Source: Alicyclobacillus sp. SO9 (GTDB lineage Bacteria; Bacillota; Bacilli; Alicyclobacillales; Alicyclobacillaceae). Taken from it: a stretch of DNA of 64,000 nucleotides. This document shows positions 28,852-36,925 of the stretch, piece after piece (the stretch's first letter is position 1; each line of letters begins with the position of its first letter). The position numbers and the translations under genes were made by a program. The stretch spans positions 620,001 to 684,000 of the forward strand of contig NZ_CP066339.1 of assembly GCF_016406125.1 (NCBI RefSeq), read 5' to 3'. Under the pieces are notes generated by a model. That model was given only the letters and a program-made list of their open reading frames with translations. It made no database searches and was not told the origin of the DNA.

Positions 28852-29774
28852 TGAATTTAATGACAACAGTTTTACTCACAGCTACCGTCACTGTTTGGGT
28901 TTACCTGCTGCTTCTGCGCCTAACAGGTCGCCATCGCAAAATGAATCAACGCATTCGTTATGTCACCGAGTTGCCCAAAGCAGAATCGAGTAAAAAGAAA
29001 AGTAGTGAAGCCGAAGACAAAAAGACTAGAGTCATGGCTGTTTCAACACGGCTTTCTGCTGTTCTCTTGAAGGGAAGGTCCCAAGAAAAGCTGTCCGGCG
29101 TGCAGACCAAACTGACCCAAGCCGGAAATCCATTTGATATGACCGTTGCGGAATGGATTGGAATCAGGGCGCTCATTGCATTGGCAGGGTTCGGAACAGG
29201 TATTCTTGTGATTTCGTTTATGCACCACCGGATGATGAGCTTGTTACTGCTAATTGCATTGCCCCTTCTCTGCTGGCTTGTCCCCGACTTGTGGCTGTCA
29301 CGCAAGGTGGATACCAGAAAGCGCGAGATTTTACGTCTGTTTCCAAGCAGTCTTGATTTGTTGACAGTCAGTGTGGAGGCAGGTCTTGGGTTTGACCAGG
29401 CAATCGGCAGAGTCGCCGCCAAGACGTCTGGTCCTTTGGCACTGGAACTGGACAGGGTTATTCGTGAAATGCAGCTTGGCAGCCAGCGTTCGGCAGCACT
29501 GCAGCGTCTGGCGGAAAGAACAGGGGTGGATGCAGTCGGGTCATTCGTGTCTGCAGTCATTCAAGCAGAGCGTCTGGGAATCGGCATTGCACAGGTCCTG
29601 CGCGTGCAATCCGCTGAAGTTCGAAGAAAACGCAAACTGGATGCAGAGGAACGTGCAATGAAGGCCCCAATTAAAATGCTGTTCCCCTTGGTTCTGTTCG
29701 TATTTCCCGCATTGTTTATCGTGATTTTGGGTCCAGCATTTCTCAATATCCTCACTTTTTTCACACACGGCTAA
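28851..29774 (+). CDS. tadC: Tad inner-membrane platform protein TadC
   Basis: This 307-residue protein has helices at the N terminus and around residues 100-145. Its T2SSF domain (LFPSSLDLLTVSVEAGLGFDQAIGRVA, LAERTGVDAVGSFVSAVIQAERLGIGIAQVLRVQSAEVRRKRKLDAEERAMKAPIKMLFPLVLFVFPALF) carries the TadC signature. ATG 28851 overlaps the tadB stop by one base. It is the last gene of the Tad cluster; no prepilin peptidase (CpaA/TadV) gene is present here or elsewhere in the window. Confidence 0.94.
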   Translation: MNLMTTVLLTATVTVWVYLLLLRLTGRHRKMNQRIRYVTELPKAESSKKKSSEAEDKKTRVMAVSTRLSAVLLKGRSQEKLSGVQTKLTQAGNPFDMTVAEWIGIRALIALAGFGTGILVISFMHHRMMSLLLLIALPLLCWLVPDLWLSRKVDTRKREILRLFPSSLDLLTVSVEAGLGFDQAIGRVAAKTSGPLALELDRVIREMQLGSQRSAALQRLAERTGVDAVGSFVSAVIQAERLGIGIAQVLRVQSAEVRRKRKLDAEERAMKAPIKMLFPLVLFVFPALFIVILGPAFLNILTFFTHG

Positions 29775-29855
29775 AACTTGGCTCTAAAACAGCCCTCCAA
29801 GGCCCGTTTTTTCCTTTCCTTTCACTCCAATACAACATTTTTCAACAGGAGTTTA

Positions 29856-29882
29856 GCCCCCTTATGTCGAATGTGAGGGGGC
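29856..29882 (+). terminator. Hairpin after the tad operon
   Basis: GCCCCCT (29856-29862) pairs with AGGGGGC (29876-29882). There is no T-tract, so this may be a weak terminator or an mRNA 3'-end structure between tadC and ftsE. Confidence 0.4.
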
Positions 29883-29931
29883 GAACGAAACTTTGGGCAA
29901 AACAAGCCGACTTCACAAGAGGAGCGAAATC

Positions 29932-30618
29932 ATGATAGAGATGCAGGACGTATGGAAGGACTACCCAAATGGCACAACCGCCATAAAGGGAATATCCATC
30001 CAAATTGGAAAAGGCGAGTTTGTCTACGTTGTAGGTCCGAGTGGTGCGGGAAAATCTACTTTTATTAAACTCATGTATCGTGAAGAGCGGCCCACGAAGG
30101 GACACATCTTTGTCAATGGCTTTAACATTGAGCGCTTGCCCAACCGTAAAGTTCCCTATTTGCGTCGCAATATAGGTGTCGTGTTTCAAGACTTTAAACT
30201 GCTGCCGAAGCTCACGGTGTATGAGAATGTCGCCTTTGCCCTTGAGGTCATTGGAAGCACGGGAAAGGCAGTTCGCAGAAAAGTACACGAGGCCCTTGAG
30301 TGGGTTGGATTAGGCGATAAAACAGATAAACTTCCTAGTCAATTGTCCGGGGGCGAGCAGCAGCGAGTAGCTGTGGCTCGTGCACTGGTGAATATGCCGC
30401 AAGTGATTATTGCTGACGAACCCACAGGAAATCTCGACCCAGACACGTCCTGGGGAATTATGAAACTACTCCAGCGCATCAACGATAGAGGGACGACCAT
30501 TGTCATGGCGACTCATAACAAAGACATCGTGAACACAATGCGCAAGCGTGTCATTGCGATTGAATCAGGAACCGTTGCCAGAGATGAAGAAAAAGGGTTG
30601 TATGTGTATGAAGATTAG
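29932..30618 (+). CDS. ftsE: Cell division ATP-binding protein FtsE
   Basis: This 228-residue ABC ATPase has Walker A (VVGPSGAGKSTFIKL), signature LSGGEQQRVAVARAL, Walker B VIIADEPTGNLD and H-loop MATHN. The short length and the IGVVFQDFKLLPKLTVYENVAF Q-loop region are typical of FtsE. ATG 29932 has GAGGAG (29919-29924). With FtsX it controls peptidoglycan hydrolases at the septum or side wall. In Bacillus the partner is CwlO; no such hydrolase is adjacent here, though an M23 protein lies at 43552-45030. Confidence 0.95.
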   Translation: MIEMQDVWKDYPNGTTAIKGISIQIGKGEFVYVVGPSGAGKSTFIKLMYREERPTKGHIFVNGFNIERLPNRKVPYLRRNIGVVFQDFKLLPKLTVYENVAFALEVIGSTGKAVRRKVHEALEWVGLGDKTDKLPSQLSGGEQQRVAVARALVNMPQVIIADEPTGNLDPDTSWGIMKLLQRINDRGTTIVMATHNKDIVNTMRKRVIAIESGTVARDEEKGLYVYED

Positions 30619-31498
30619 TATCTTGGGTCGACACGTCAAAGAAGGATTAAAAGGCCTGCTTCGCAACGGTTGGATGTCATTTTCATCCATCAGTGCAGTC
30701 GGGATTACGTTACTTATCCTCGGGGCGGCCTTGGTCATGAGTTTTAACGCGCAGCAAATGTCTAACTACGTTACGAACCAGGTAGAAGTTGCCGTTTTTT
30801 TGAAAACCAATGTGACAGATAAACAGGGTCAGGACGTTGCCAAACAGGTCCAGCAATTGCCTGGAGTGAAGTCGGTACAGTACATCAGCAAAGAGGAAGG
30901 CCTCAAATCTCTTTCAACCCGCATGGGGCAGTACAAAGACATTTTGAATGGCTTGAAGTCCAATCCGCTGCCAGTCCAATTAGTGGTAAAAGCGGCAAAT
31001 CCCAAGGAAACTGCCGGGGTCGCCAATGAGATATCAAGTCTTCCCAATGTTGATAAGGTTCGAGATGCAAAAGGCATTTTAGGAAGGATGTTTCGCTTCC
31101 TCGATACCGTTCGGAATATTGGACTGGTGTTTGTCGCAGCCCTGGTCGTGACAGCCATGTTTCTCATTTCCAACACAATTAAGATTACAATTATGAACCG
31201 GCGCAGAGAAATCGAGATTATGAAATTAGTCGGTGCGACCAACTGGTTTGTGAGATGGCCGTTTGTGGTGGAAGCGCTCTTCATTGGTGCAATCGGGAGT
31301 GCGATTCCATATGCTGTCATCGTGTACGCCTACCACAGTATGTTCATCCGAAGCGGCGGCACCTTTATTGGGCTCGGCTTTTCACTGTTGCCTGTATCAC
31401 TGGTGGCGGGGCGCTTGGCCTGGATCATGTTTGGATTGGGCATTGTGATTGGACTCTACGGAGGCATTATGTCAATTCGGAAATTCCTGAAAGTCTAG
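30608..31498 (+). CDS. ftsX: Cell division permease FtsX
   Basis: This protein of about 296 residues has a short cytoplasmic N terminus (MKISILGRHVKEGLKGLLRNGWMSF), TM1, an extracellular domain (QVEVAVFLKTNVTDKQ, QLPGVKSVQYISKEEGL) and three C-terminal helices with NRRREIEIMKLVGATNWFVRWPFVVE, the FtsX hallmark. The start overlaps the ftsE 3' end. ATG 30602 (two codons earlier, AAAGGG 6 bases upstream) is nearly as good as 30608. It transmits FtsE ATPase cycles to cell-wall hydrolases outside the membrane. Confidence 0.95.
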   Translation: MKISILGRHVKEGLKGLLRNGWMSFSSISAVGITLLILGAALVMSFNAQQMSNYVTNQVEVAVFLKTNVTDKQGQDVAKQVQQLPGVKSVQYISKEEGLKSLSTRMGQYKDILNGLKSNPLPVQLVVKAANPKETAGVANEISSLPNVDKVRDAKGILGRMFRFLDTVRNIGLVFVAALVVTAMFLISNTIKITIMNRRREIEIMKLVGATNWFVRWPFVVEALFIGAIGSAIPYAVIVYAYHSMFIRSGGTFIGLGFSLLPVSLVAGRLAWIMFGLGIVIGLYGGIMSIRKFLKV

Positions 31499-31622
31499 TC
31501 AAGTCAGCATGTTTTGTCGAAACCAGCAGGAACTGCTCGAGAGATCTTATGACTCCAACCAGGCAGGTTGTCCAAGCAACAGCAGGTTGTAAGAGTAGTA
31601 GATAGAGAAGGGATGAGATGCT

Positions 31623-32942
31623 ATGGCTGCAGGCTACCACTGGTGGCAATTGGGACAGGCCGTGTGGGATGCGGCGCGTTTGTTTTTACTCAACCCGCTT
31701 CTGTATCTTGCAACCTTGCTGCTGATTTGGGATTCCTATAAACGCGGCCGGGACCAGCGAAAGTTTTTCGGGTTTCGTGTCACAGACTTTTGGCGGCCGC
31801 TTCTAAGTATGGCGCTGCAGGCGATTGTCCTTGGTATCGTTGTCGGGGTTGTAAATGTGCTCGTGGGCATTACACTGCACCCCGATGAACTGTGGCTTGT
31901 GACGGCCATTGTTATTATTCTCGGAGGAATCAGACTGCGGTATGCTTCAGCCCTGTATGCGATTTCTGTGTTTGTACTGTTGGCCTTGCTAGCCAGAATT
32001 GGCTCAGGAGTGACAGGTATACAGGCATTTAATTGGGTGCTAAGTACACTGCGCGGTGCCTCAATTGTCAGTTACATCGCGTTGGCTGCCGTTTTGGCAT
32101 TTGCCGAATGGGCGTTTATGTGGTTGCGCCGCAACGCCCAGGGTGCACCGGCTTTGCGCAGCAGCAGACGCGGCCGTGTGATTGGAGCAGTGATTGTGCA
32201 GAATTCGGCGATTCTCCCTGTCTTTGCCTTTCAACCGGGAGTTGTTCCTGTTCCAGCACACGCTCCGTTTCTGTGGCCGCTGGCTGCCGCTCAATCGGGT
32301 CTGTCACTGGTGGCCCTGCCAATGCTGTTTGGTTTCAATGGTTTGTTTTCCGGAGTTCACCCAAAGCATGTGAATCGACTGTCTCAGCGCTATTTTCTGT
32401 TAATGGCTGTCCTCTTGAGTGCTGATGCCTATTTGGTCTACCGCTTTGCATCACTGTTCGCAGTGATTGGTATTTTCATCATATTGGTTCTGAAAGAAAT
32501 CACATGGTGGCATTTAAATCAGATAGAGAATGAATCAGATGCGCTTTATCCTTTGAGTTCTGAAGGGGTGCGCGTCATGGGTGCTGCCCGCGGTTCTGTC
32601 GCAGATGCGATGGGGTTGCGTCGGGGTGAAGTGATTCAGAAGGTCAATCAGGTGCCAGTCCATTCTGTTTACGATTTTCACTTTGCACTCGATCAAAATC
32701 CTGCCTACGCCAAATTGGACGTGTTAGACGTCCAGGGTGAACCGCGAATTGTGGGAAAACCGGTCTTTTCGGGGGAAAGGAACAAACTGGGACTCGTTCT
32801 GCTTCCGGATCAACCAGGTGGTACGGCATATGAGCCGCTTCGGACAGGTTGGCTTCACACTCTGTACTTGACGCGGACGCATCTGCCAAACCACTCAGCC
32901 GATCGGTTTACCGAACTCGATTCGGTTTCTCTCACCGACTGA
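31623..32942 (+). CDS. PDZ-domain polytopic membrane protein, MinJ-like
   Basis: This 439-residue protein has about eight hydrophobic segments followed by a C-terminal PDZ domain (EGVRVMGAARGSVADAMGLRRGEVIQKVNQVPVHSVYDFHFAL). The build and the location downstream of ftsEX match MinJ/YvjD of Bacillus, which links DivIVA to MinD and controls division-site choice. No CtpB protease gene lies between ftsX and this gene, unlike B. subtilis. ATG 31623 is preceded by AAGGGATGAG. The MinJ assignment rests on topology and synteny, so it is probable, not certain. Confidence 0.75.
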   Translation: MAAGYHWWQLGQAVWDAARLFLLNPLLYLATLLLIWDSYKRGRDQRKFFGFRVTDFWRPLLSMALQAIVLGIVVGVVNVLVGITLHPDELWLVTAIVIILGGIRLRYASALYAISVFVLLALLARIGSGVTGIQAFNWVLSTLRGASIVSYIALAAVLAFAEWAFMWLRRNAQGAPALRSSRRGRVIGAVIVQNSAILPVFAFQPGVVPVPAHAPFLWPLAAAQSGLSLVALPMLFGFNGLFSGVHPKHVNRLSQRYFLLMAVLLSADAYLVYRFASLFAVIGIFIILVLKEITWWHLNQIENESDALYPLSSEGVRVMGAARGSVADAMGLRRGEVIQKVNQVPVHSVYDFHFALDQNPAYAKLDVLDVQGEPRIVGKPVFSGERNKLGLVLLPDQPGGTAYEPLRTGWLHTLYLTRTHLPNHSADRFTELDSVSLTD

Positions 32943-32991
32943 GACTGAACTCTGGTGGAAGCAAGGGCAGGTTTGCTGGGAGGGTGTATTT

Positions 32992-33801
32992 GTGGATATT
33001 GCAACGATAGGCGGAATTCTGCTGGCCTTGGTCAGCTTAATTGTGGCTTTTTCAGGTGAAGGCGGGGCTTTAGGGTCGCTCGTGCAACCAACAGCGGCTC
33101 TCATTGTCTTTGGCGGAACCATTGGCGCCACTGTTGCGTCTGCGACGATGCGACAGATTTTGAATGTCGGAAAGTATTTGAAAGTAGCCTTTTTTTATAA
33201 AACAGAAGACCCTTTGACAATCATCGAAGGGCTCGTCTCCTTGGCAACAACGGCTCGAAGAGAAGGGATACTCGCGCTGGAAGAACAGATTGAGTCGTTT
33301 GACGACGAGTTTCTCCAGAAAGGAATTCAGTCGATTGTTGACGGCGTTGACCCAGAACTTGTAAAGACGATGATGACGACCGAGTTGGATTACATAGAAG
33401 AGCGGCACAAGGCGGGTGCGAAAGTCTTTGAACTGGCCGGCGGGTACGCACCGACGCTGGGTATTATCGGTACGGTAATGGGATTGGTCCACGTACTGGG
33501 GAACCTCAAGAATGTGTCTGCATTAGGACCGCAGATTGCTACGGCCTTTACGGCCACACTGTACGGTGTGTCCAGTGCGAACATCATCTGGCTGCCCATA
33601 GCTTATAAGTTGAAGCGGCGCAATGCGGAAGAGGTGCTGACGAGGGAAATTATGATTGAAGGCGTGCTGTCGATTCAGGCTGGGGAAAATCCGCAAATTC
33701 TGCGGCAAAAGCTTGTCGCATTCCTGCCTCCGAAAGCACGCATTGCCAAAGCGAAAGCCTCAGATACGGAAGCGGGTGAGGTCGATGCCGAGACAATCTA
33801 G
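32992..33801 (+). CDS. motA: Flagellar motor stator protein MotA
   Basis: This 269-residue stator subunit has four membrane segments: the N-terminal pair IATIGGILLALVSLIVAFSG and ALIVFGGTIGATVASATM, and the C-terminal pair GGYAPTLGIIGTVMGLVHVL and ATAFTATLYGVSSANIIWLPIAYKL. A cytoplasmic loop carries the charged residues that touch FliG. The start is GTG 32992 with GGGAGGG. It overlaps motB by 17 bases. The Pro of PTLGIIGTVMG is conserved. Whether H+ or Na+ is used cannot be decided from this reading. Confidence 0.95.
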   Translation: MDIATIGGILLALVSLIVAFSGEGGALGSLVQPTAALIVFGGTIGATVASATMRQILNVGKYLKVAFFYKTEDPLTIIEGLVSLATTARREGILALEEQIESFDDEFLQKGIQSIVDGVDPELVKTMMTTELDYIEERHKAGAKVFELAGGYAPTLGIIGTVMGLVHVLGNLKNVSALGPQIATAFTATLYGVSSANIIWLPIAYKLKRRNAEEVLTREIMIEGVLSIQAGENPQILRQKLVAFLPPKARIAKAKASDTEAGEVDAETI

Positions 33802-34585
33802 GCGCAAGCACGAAGACGAGGATGAGAGCCAGGACCGCTGGTTGATTACTTACTCCGATTTAATTACGCTCTTAATGATCTTTTTTGTCATTATGTATGC
33901 CATGTCCAATGTGAATGTGCAGAAAATGACGCTTTTGGCCGAATCACTCTCGAACGCTTTGCATCATAAGAGCGACAAAGTGGAGAAAAATGTCGGACCG
34001 GCTCTTCTTTCGAGTGCATCGCAAACTAACAAAGGCCATAAACTCACTCCCGGAGCCGCCAATGTTACATCCAAGCAGGACCAGACTTTCAGCAAACTGG
34101 CCAAGGAAATTCAACAGTACATTAACAAGCATCATCTGCAAGCGAATGTACAACTGCAAAACCAGGCCCGCGGCATTCAAATCACATTCAAGGATGTGGT
34201 TCTGTTTGCTACCGGTAAGGCCGTGGTAAAACCTCGTGCGAAGACCATTTTGAAAGGCTTGGAACCGTTTCTGCAAAAGGTACAGAACCCCATCGTTGTA
34301 GAAGGCTATACAGACAACCGCCCGATTGACACAGCTAAGTACCCGTCCAACTGGGAATTGTCGTCAGCACGCGCTATAAACGTAGTTCGTTTTTTCGCCG
34401 GTCAAGGCATAAATCCAACTCGCTTGTCCGGTGATGCGTATGGACAGTACCATCCGCTTGTTCCCAACACAAGTAACGCAAATCGGCAGAAAAACCGCCG
34501 CATCAACATTGTCATTCTTCGCAAATCTACAACTTCAAGTACAGCGCCGGCAGTCCAGGGAGGCAGCAGCAACTCCGTGTCTTAA
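33785..34585 (+). CDS. motB: Flagellar motor stator protein MotB
   Basis: This 266-residue protein has a charged N terminus and a single TM helix with the ion-carrying Asp25 (RWLITYSDLITLLMIFFVIMYAMS). A linker follows, then an OmpA-like peptidoglycan-binding domain (VVEGYTDNRPIDTAKYPSNWELSSARAINVV, NRQKNRRINIVI). ATG 33785 lies inside motA with GGTGAGG upstream; the longer frame starting within motA is a shadow. With MotA it anchors the stator to the wall. A terminator follows. Confidence 0.95.
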   Translation: MPRQSRRKHEDEDESQDRWLITYSDLITLLMIFFVIMYAMSNVNVQKMTLLAESLSNALHHKSDKVEKNVGPALLSSASQTNKGHKLTPGAANVTSKQDQTFSKLAKEIQQYINKHHLQANVQLQNQARGIQITFKDVVLFATGKAVVKPRAKTILKGLEPFLQKVQNPIVVEGYTDNRPIDTAKYPSNWELSSARAINVVRFFAGQGINPTRLSGDAYGQYHPLVPNTSNANRQKNRRINIVILRKSTTSSTAPAVQGGSSNSVS

Positions 34586-34649
34586 ACAGCCTTCTCTTCT
34601 GCAATTCAGACCCCGAAGCAATCTGTCGTCACAAATTCAGCAAACAACT

Positions 34650-34673
34650 AGGGAACGTTTGTTCCCTTTTTTG
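34650..34673 (+). terminator. motB terminator that overlaps a LexA(DinR)-like box
   Basis: AGGGAAC (34650-34656) pairs with GTTCCCT (34661-34667), followed by a T-run. The same bases contain GAAC-N4-GTTC (34653-34664), the core of the Gram-positive SOS box, about 205 bp before uvrB. A TTGTTC/TACTAT promoter-like pair (34659-34664 and 34684-34689, 19-bp spacing) would overlap it. Confidence 0.7.
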
Positions 34674-34868
34674 TATTTTGTGTTACTATAGGTGTTGACT
34701 GCGACTTACATGACCATCTGGACCTCTTTAAAACACCTCCTTGCAATGTGTTAGTTTTGGTCTTACATTAAAAACCCTTGCCGGAGGTCTGTCACAGAGG
34801 CCCATTCGTGATTTCATAGAACTTGATACGACGAATCAAACTTGAAAAGCAGTAAAGGAGCGATTGGT

Positions 34869-36860
34869 TTGAGCAACGACTCTCCTTTTCAGCTCGTGTC
34901 CAGCTACAGTGCAATGGGTGACCAGCCGCAGGCTATTGACAAACTGGTCCATGGGCTTCGTCAAAACCTTCGCCATCAGACATTGCTCGGCGTTACGGGT
35001 TCCGGTAAGACCTTCAGCATGGCGAACATCATTGCCCGCTACGGCCGACCGACTTTGGTGATTGCCCACAACAAAACACTGGCTGCACAGCTTACAGCTG
35101 AATTCAAAGAGTTTTTTCCTCACAATGCTGTTGAATACTTTGTCAGCTACTATGACTACTATCAGCCGGAAGCGTACATCCCGTCTACAGACACGTATAT
35201 CGAAAAAGATGCAAAAATCAATGACGAAATCGACAAACTGCGCCACTCGGCGACGGCTTCACTGTTGGAGCGAGACGACGTCATTGTTGTCGCCAGCGTT
35301 TCCGCCATCTACGGTTTGGGGAATCCTGAAGAATACAGGAATCACGTCTTGTCCTTGCGCAGAGGCATGGAACGAAGTCGTGAATCGATTTTGCGGCGGC
35401 TCGTGGATATGCAGTATGAGCGCAATGACATCAACTTTACCCGGGGCACCTTTCGCGTACGAGGCGACACAGTAGAAATCTTTCCGGCATCCCGGGGTGA
35501 GCAGGCGCTGCGTGTAGAGCTGTTTGGGGATGAAATCGACCGGATTACCGAGATCGACGTCTTGACAGGAGAGGTCCTGGGCACCCGTGAACACGCAGGC
35601 ATCTACCCAGCATCTCACTTTGTCACTTCACAACCTCGGCTGGAAAAGGCCGTGGAGCGAATCAAAGTGGAGTTAGCCGAGCGCCTCAAAGAACTCCACA
35701 GTCAAAACAAACTGTTGGAGGCGCAACGACTCGAGCAACGCACAAACTACGACCTTGAGATGATGATGGAAATCGGGTTCTGCTCAGGCATTGAGAACTA
35801 TTCCAGACACTTGGAAGGCAGGTCCGCCGGTGAACCTCCGCATACACTTATGGACTACTTTCCCGATGGATTTCTGACCTTGGTGGATGAGTCTCATGTC
35901 ACACTGCCTCAAATCAGGGGAATGTACGGCGGGGATAGAACCCGCAAGTTGACCCTGGTCGATCACGGTTTCCGGCTCCCTTCGGCAGCCGACAACAGGC
36001 CCTTGACTTTCGCTGAGTTTGCCGAGCGGGTGGGGCAGACGGTCTATGTTTCGGCAACGCCCGGTCCATATGAGATGGAACATGAGCAGCAACGGGTGGA
36101 ACAGATTATTCGGCCCACAGGCCTCCTAGACCCGGAAATCGAAGTGCGGCCCATCAAAGGACAGATCGATGACCTTGTTGGCGAGATAAATCAACGCATT
36201 CATCGTGATGAACGCGTGCTTGTCACCACGCTGACCAAGAAGATGGCAGAGGACCTTACAGATTATCTGAAAGAACTGGGTATTAAGGTTCGCTATCTCC
36301 ATTCAGACGTGAAAACTATTGAAAGAATGGTCATTCTCCGGGACCTGAGGCTCGGCGCCTTTGACGTGCTGATTGGGATTAATCTGCTGAGAGAGGGACT
36401 GGACTTGCCTGAAGTCTCTCTTGTAGCCATTCTGGACGCAGATAAGGAGGGTTTCCTGCGCGCAGAGCGGTCGCTCATTCAGACGATTGGCCGCGCGGCC
36501 AGAAACGCACGCGGGAAGGTCGTCATGTACGGTGACAAGATTACGGATTCAATGCGGGTTGCTCTCGACGAAACCAACAGGCGACGCGAAATTCAGCAAC
36601 AATATAATGAAAAACACAACATCACGCCCCAGACCATCATCAAAGCGGTGCGCGACGTGATTGAAGCGACGAAAGCAGCGGAAGAGAAATCGGACTACGT
36701 GACTGCCGCAAAGAAGGCAGAGAAGATGTCGGCCAAGGAGCGGCGCGAGCTGATTGCCAAACTTCAGGGAGAAATGAAGCAAGCGGCCAAAGACTTGCAG
36801 TTCGAGCGTGCAGCCGAACTGCGGGATATGATTGTGGAACTATCAGAGCGCGGTGCATAG
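34869..36860 (+). CDS. uvrB: Excinuclease ABC subunit B
   Basis: This 663-residue DNA-damage helicase-like protein has Walker A ([13 protein letters not shown]), the beta-hairpin tyrosines ([27 protein letters not shown]), the DESH Walker B ([15 protein letters not shown]), helicase motifs V/VI ([35 protein letters not shown]) and a C-terminal UVR motif ([24 protein letters not shown]). I chose TTG 34869 because AAAGGAG (34853-34859) is ideally spaced; TTG 34842 is possible. It forms nucleotide excision repair complexes with UvrA encoded next. Confidence 0.97.
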   Translation: MSNDSPFQLVSSYSAMGDQPQAIDKLVHGLRQNLRHQTLLGVTGSGKTFSMANIIARYGRPTLVIAHNKTLAAQLTAEFKEFFPHNAVEYFVSYYDYYQPEAYIPSTDTYIEKDAKINDEIDKLRHSATASLLERDDVIVVASVSAIYGLGNPEEYRNHVLSLRRGMERSRESILRRLVDMQYERNDINFTRGTFRVRGDTVEIFPASRGEQALRVELFGDEIDRITEIDVLTGEVLGTREHAGIYPASHFVTSQPRLEKAVERIKVELAERLKELHSQNKLLEAQRLEQRTNYDLEMMMEIGFCSGIENYSRHLEGRSAGEPPHTLMDYFPDGFLTLVDESHVTLPQIRGMYGGDRTRKLTLVDHGFRLPSAADNRPLTFAEFAERVGQTVYVSATPGPYEMEHEQQRVEQIIRPTGLLDPEIEVRPIKGQIDDLVGEINQRIHRDERVLVTTLTKKMAEDLTDYLKELGIKVRYLHSDVKTIERMVILRDLRLGAFDVLIGINLLREGLDLPEVSLVAILDADKEGFLRAERSLIQTIGRAARNARGKVVMYGDKITDSMRVALDETNRRREIQQQYNEKHNITPQTIIKAVRDVIEATKAAEEKSDYVTAAKKAEKMSAKERRELIAKLQGEMKQAAKDLQFERAAELRDMIVELSERGA

Positions 36861-36925
36861 ACGGCACAAATGAACCTTCACAGGTTCCATATACATGCGT
36901 TCTGGAAAAAGGAGTGGAACTGAAG

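Noticed and set aside
29775-29830. T-rich terminator directly after tadC
   Set aside because: The T-run (TTTTTTCC) has no stable hairpin before it. The later GCCCCCT/AGGGGGC hairpin is listed instead with low confidence.
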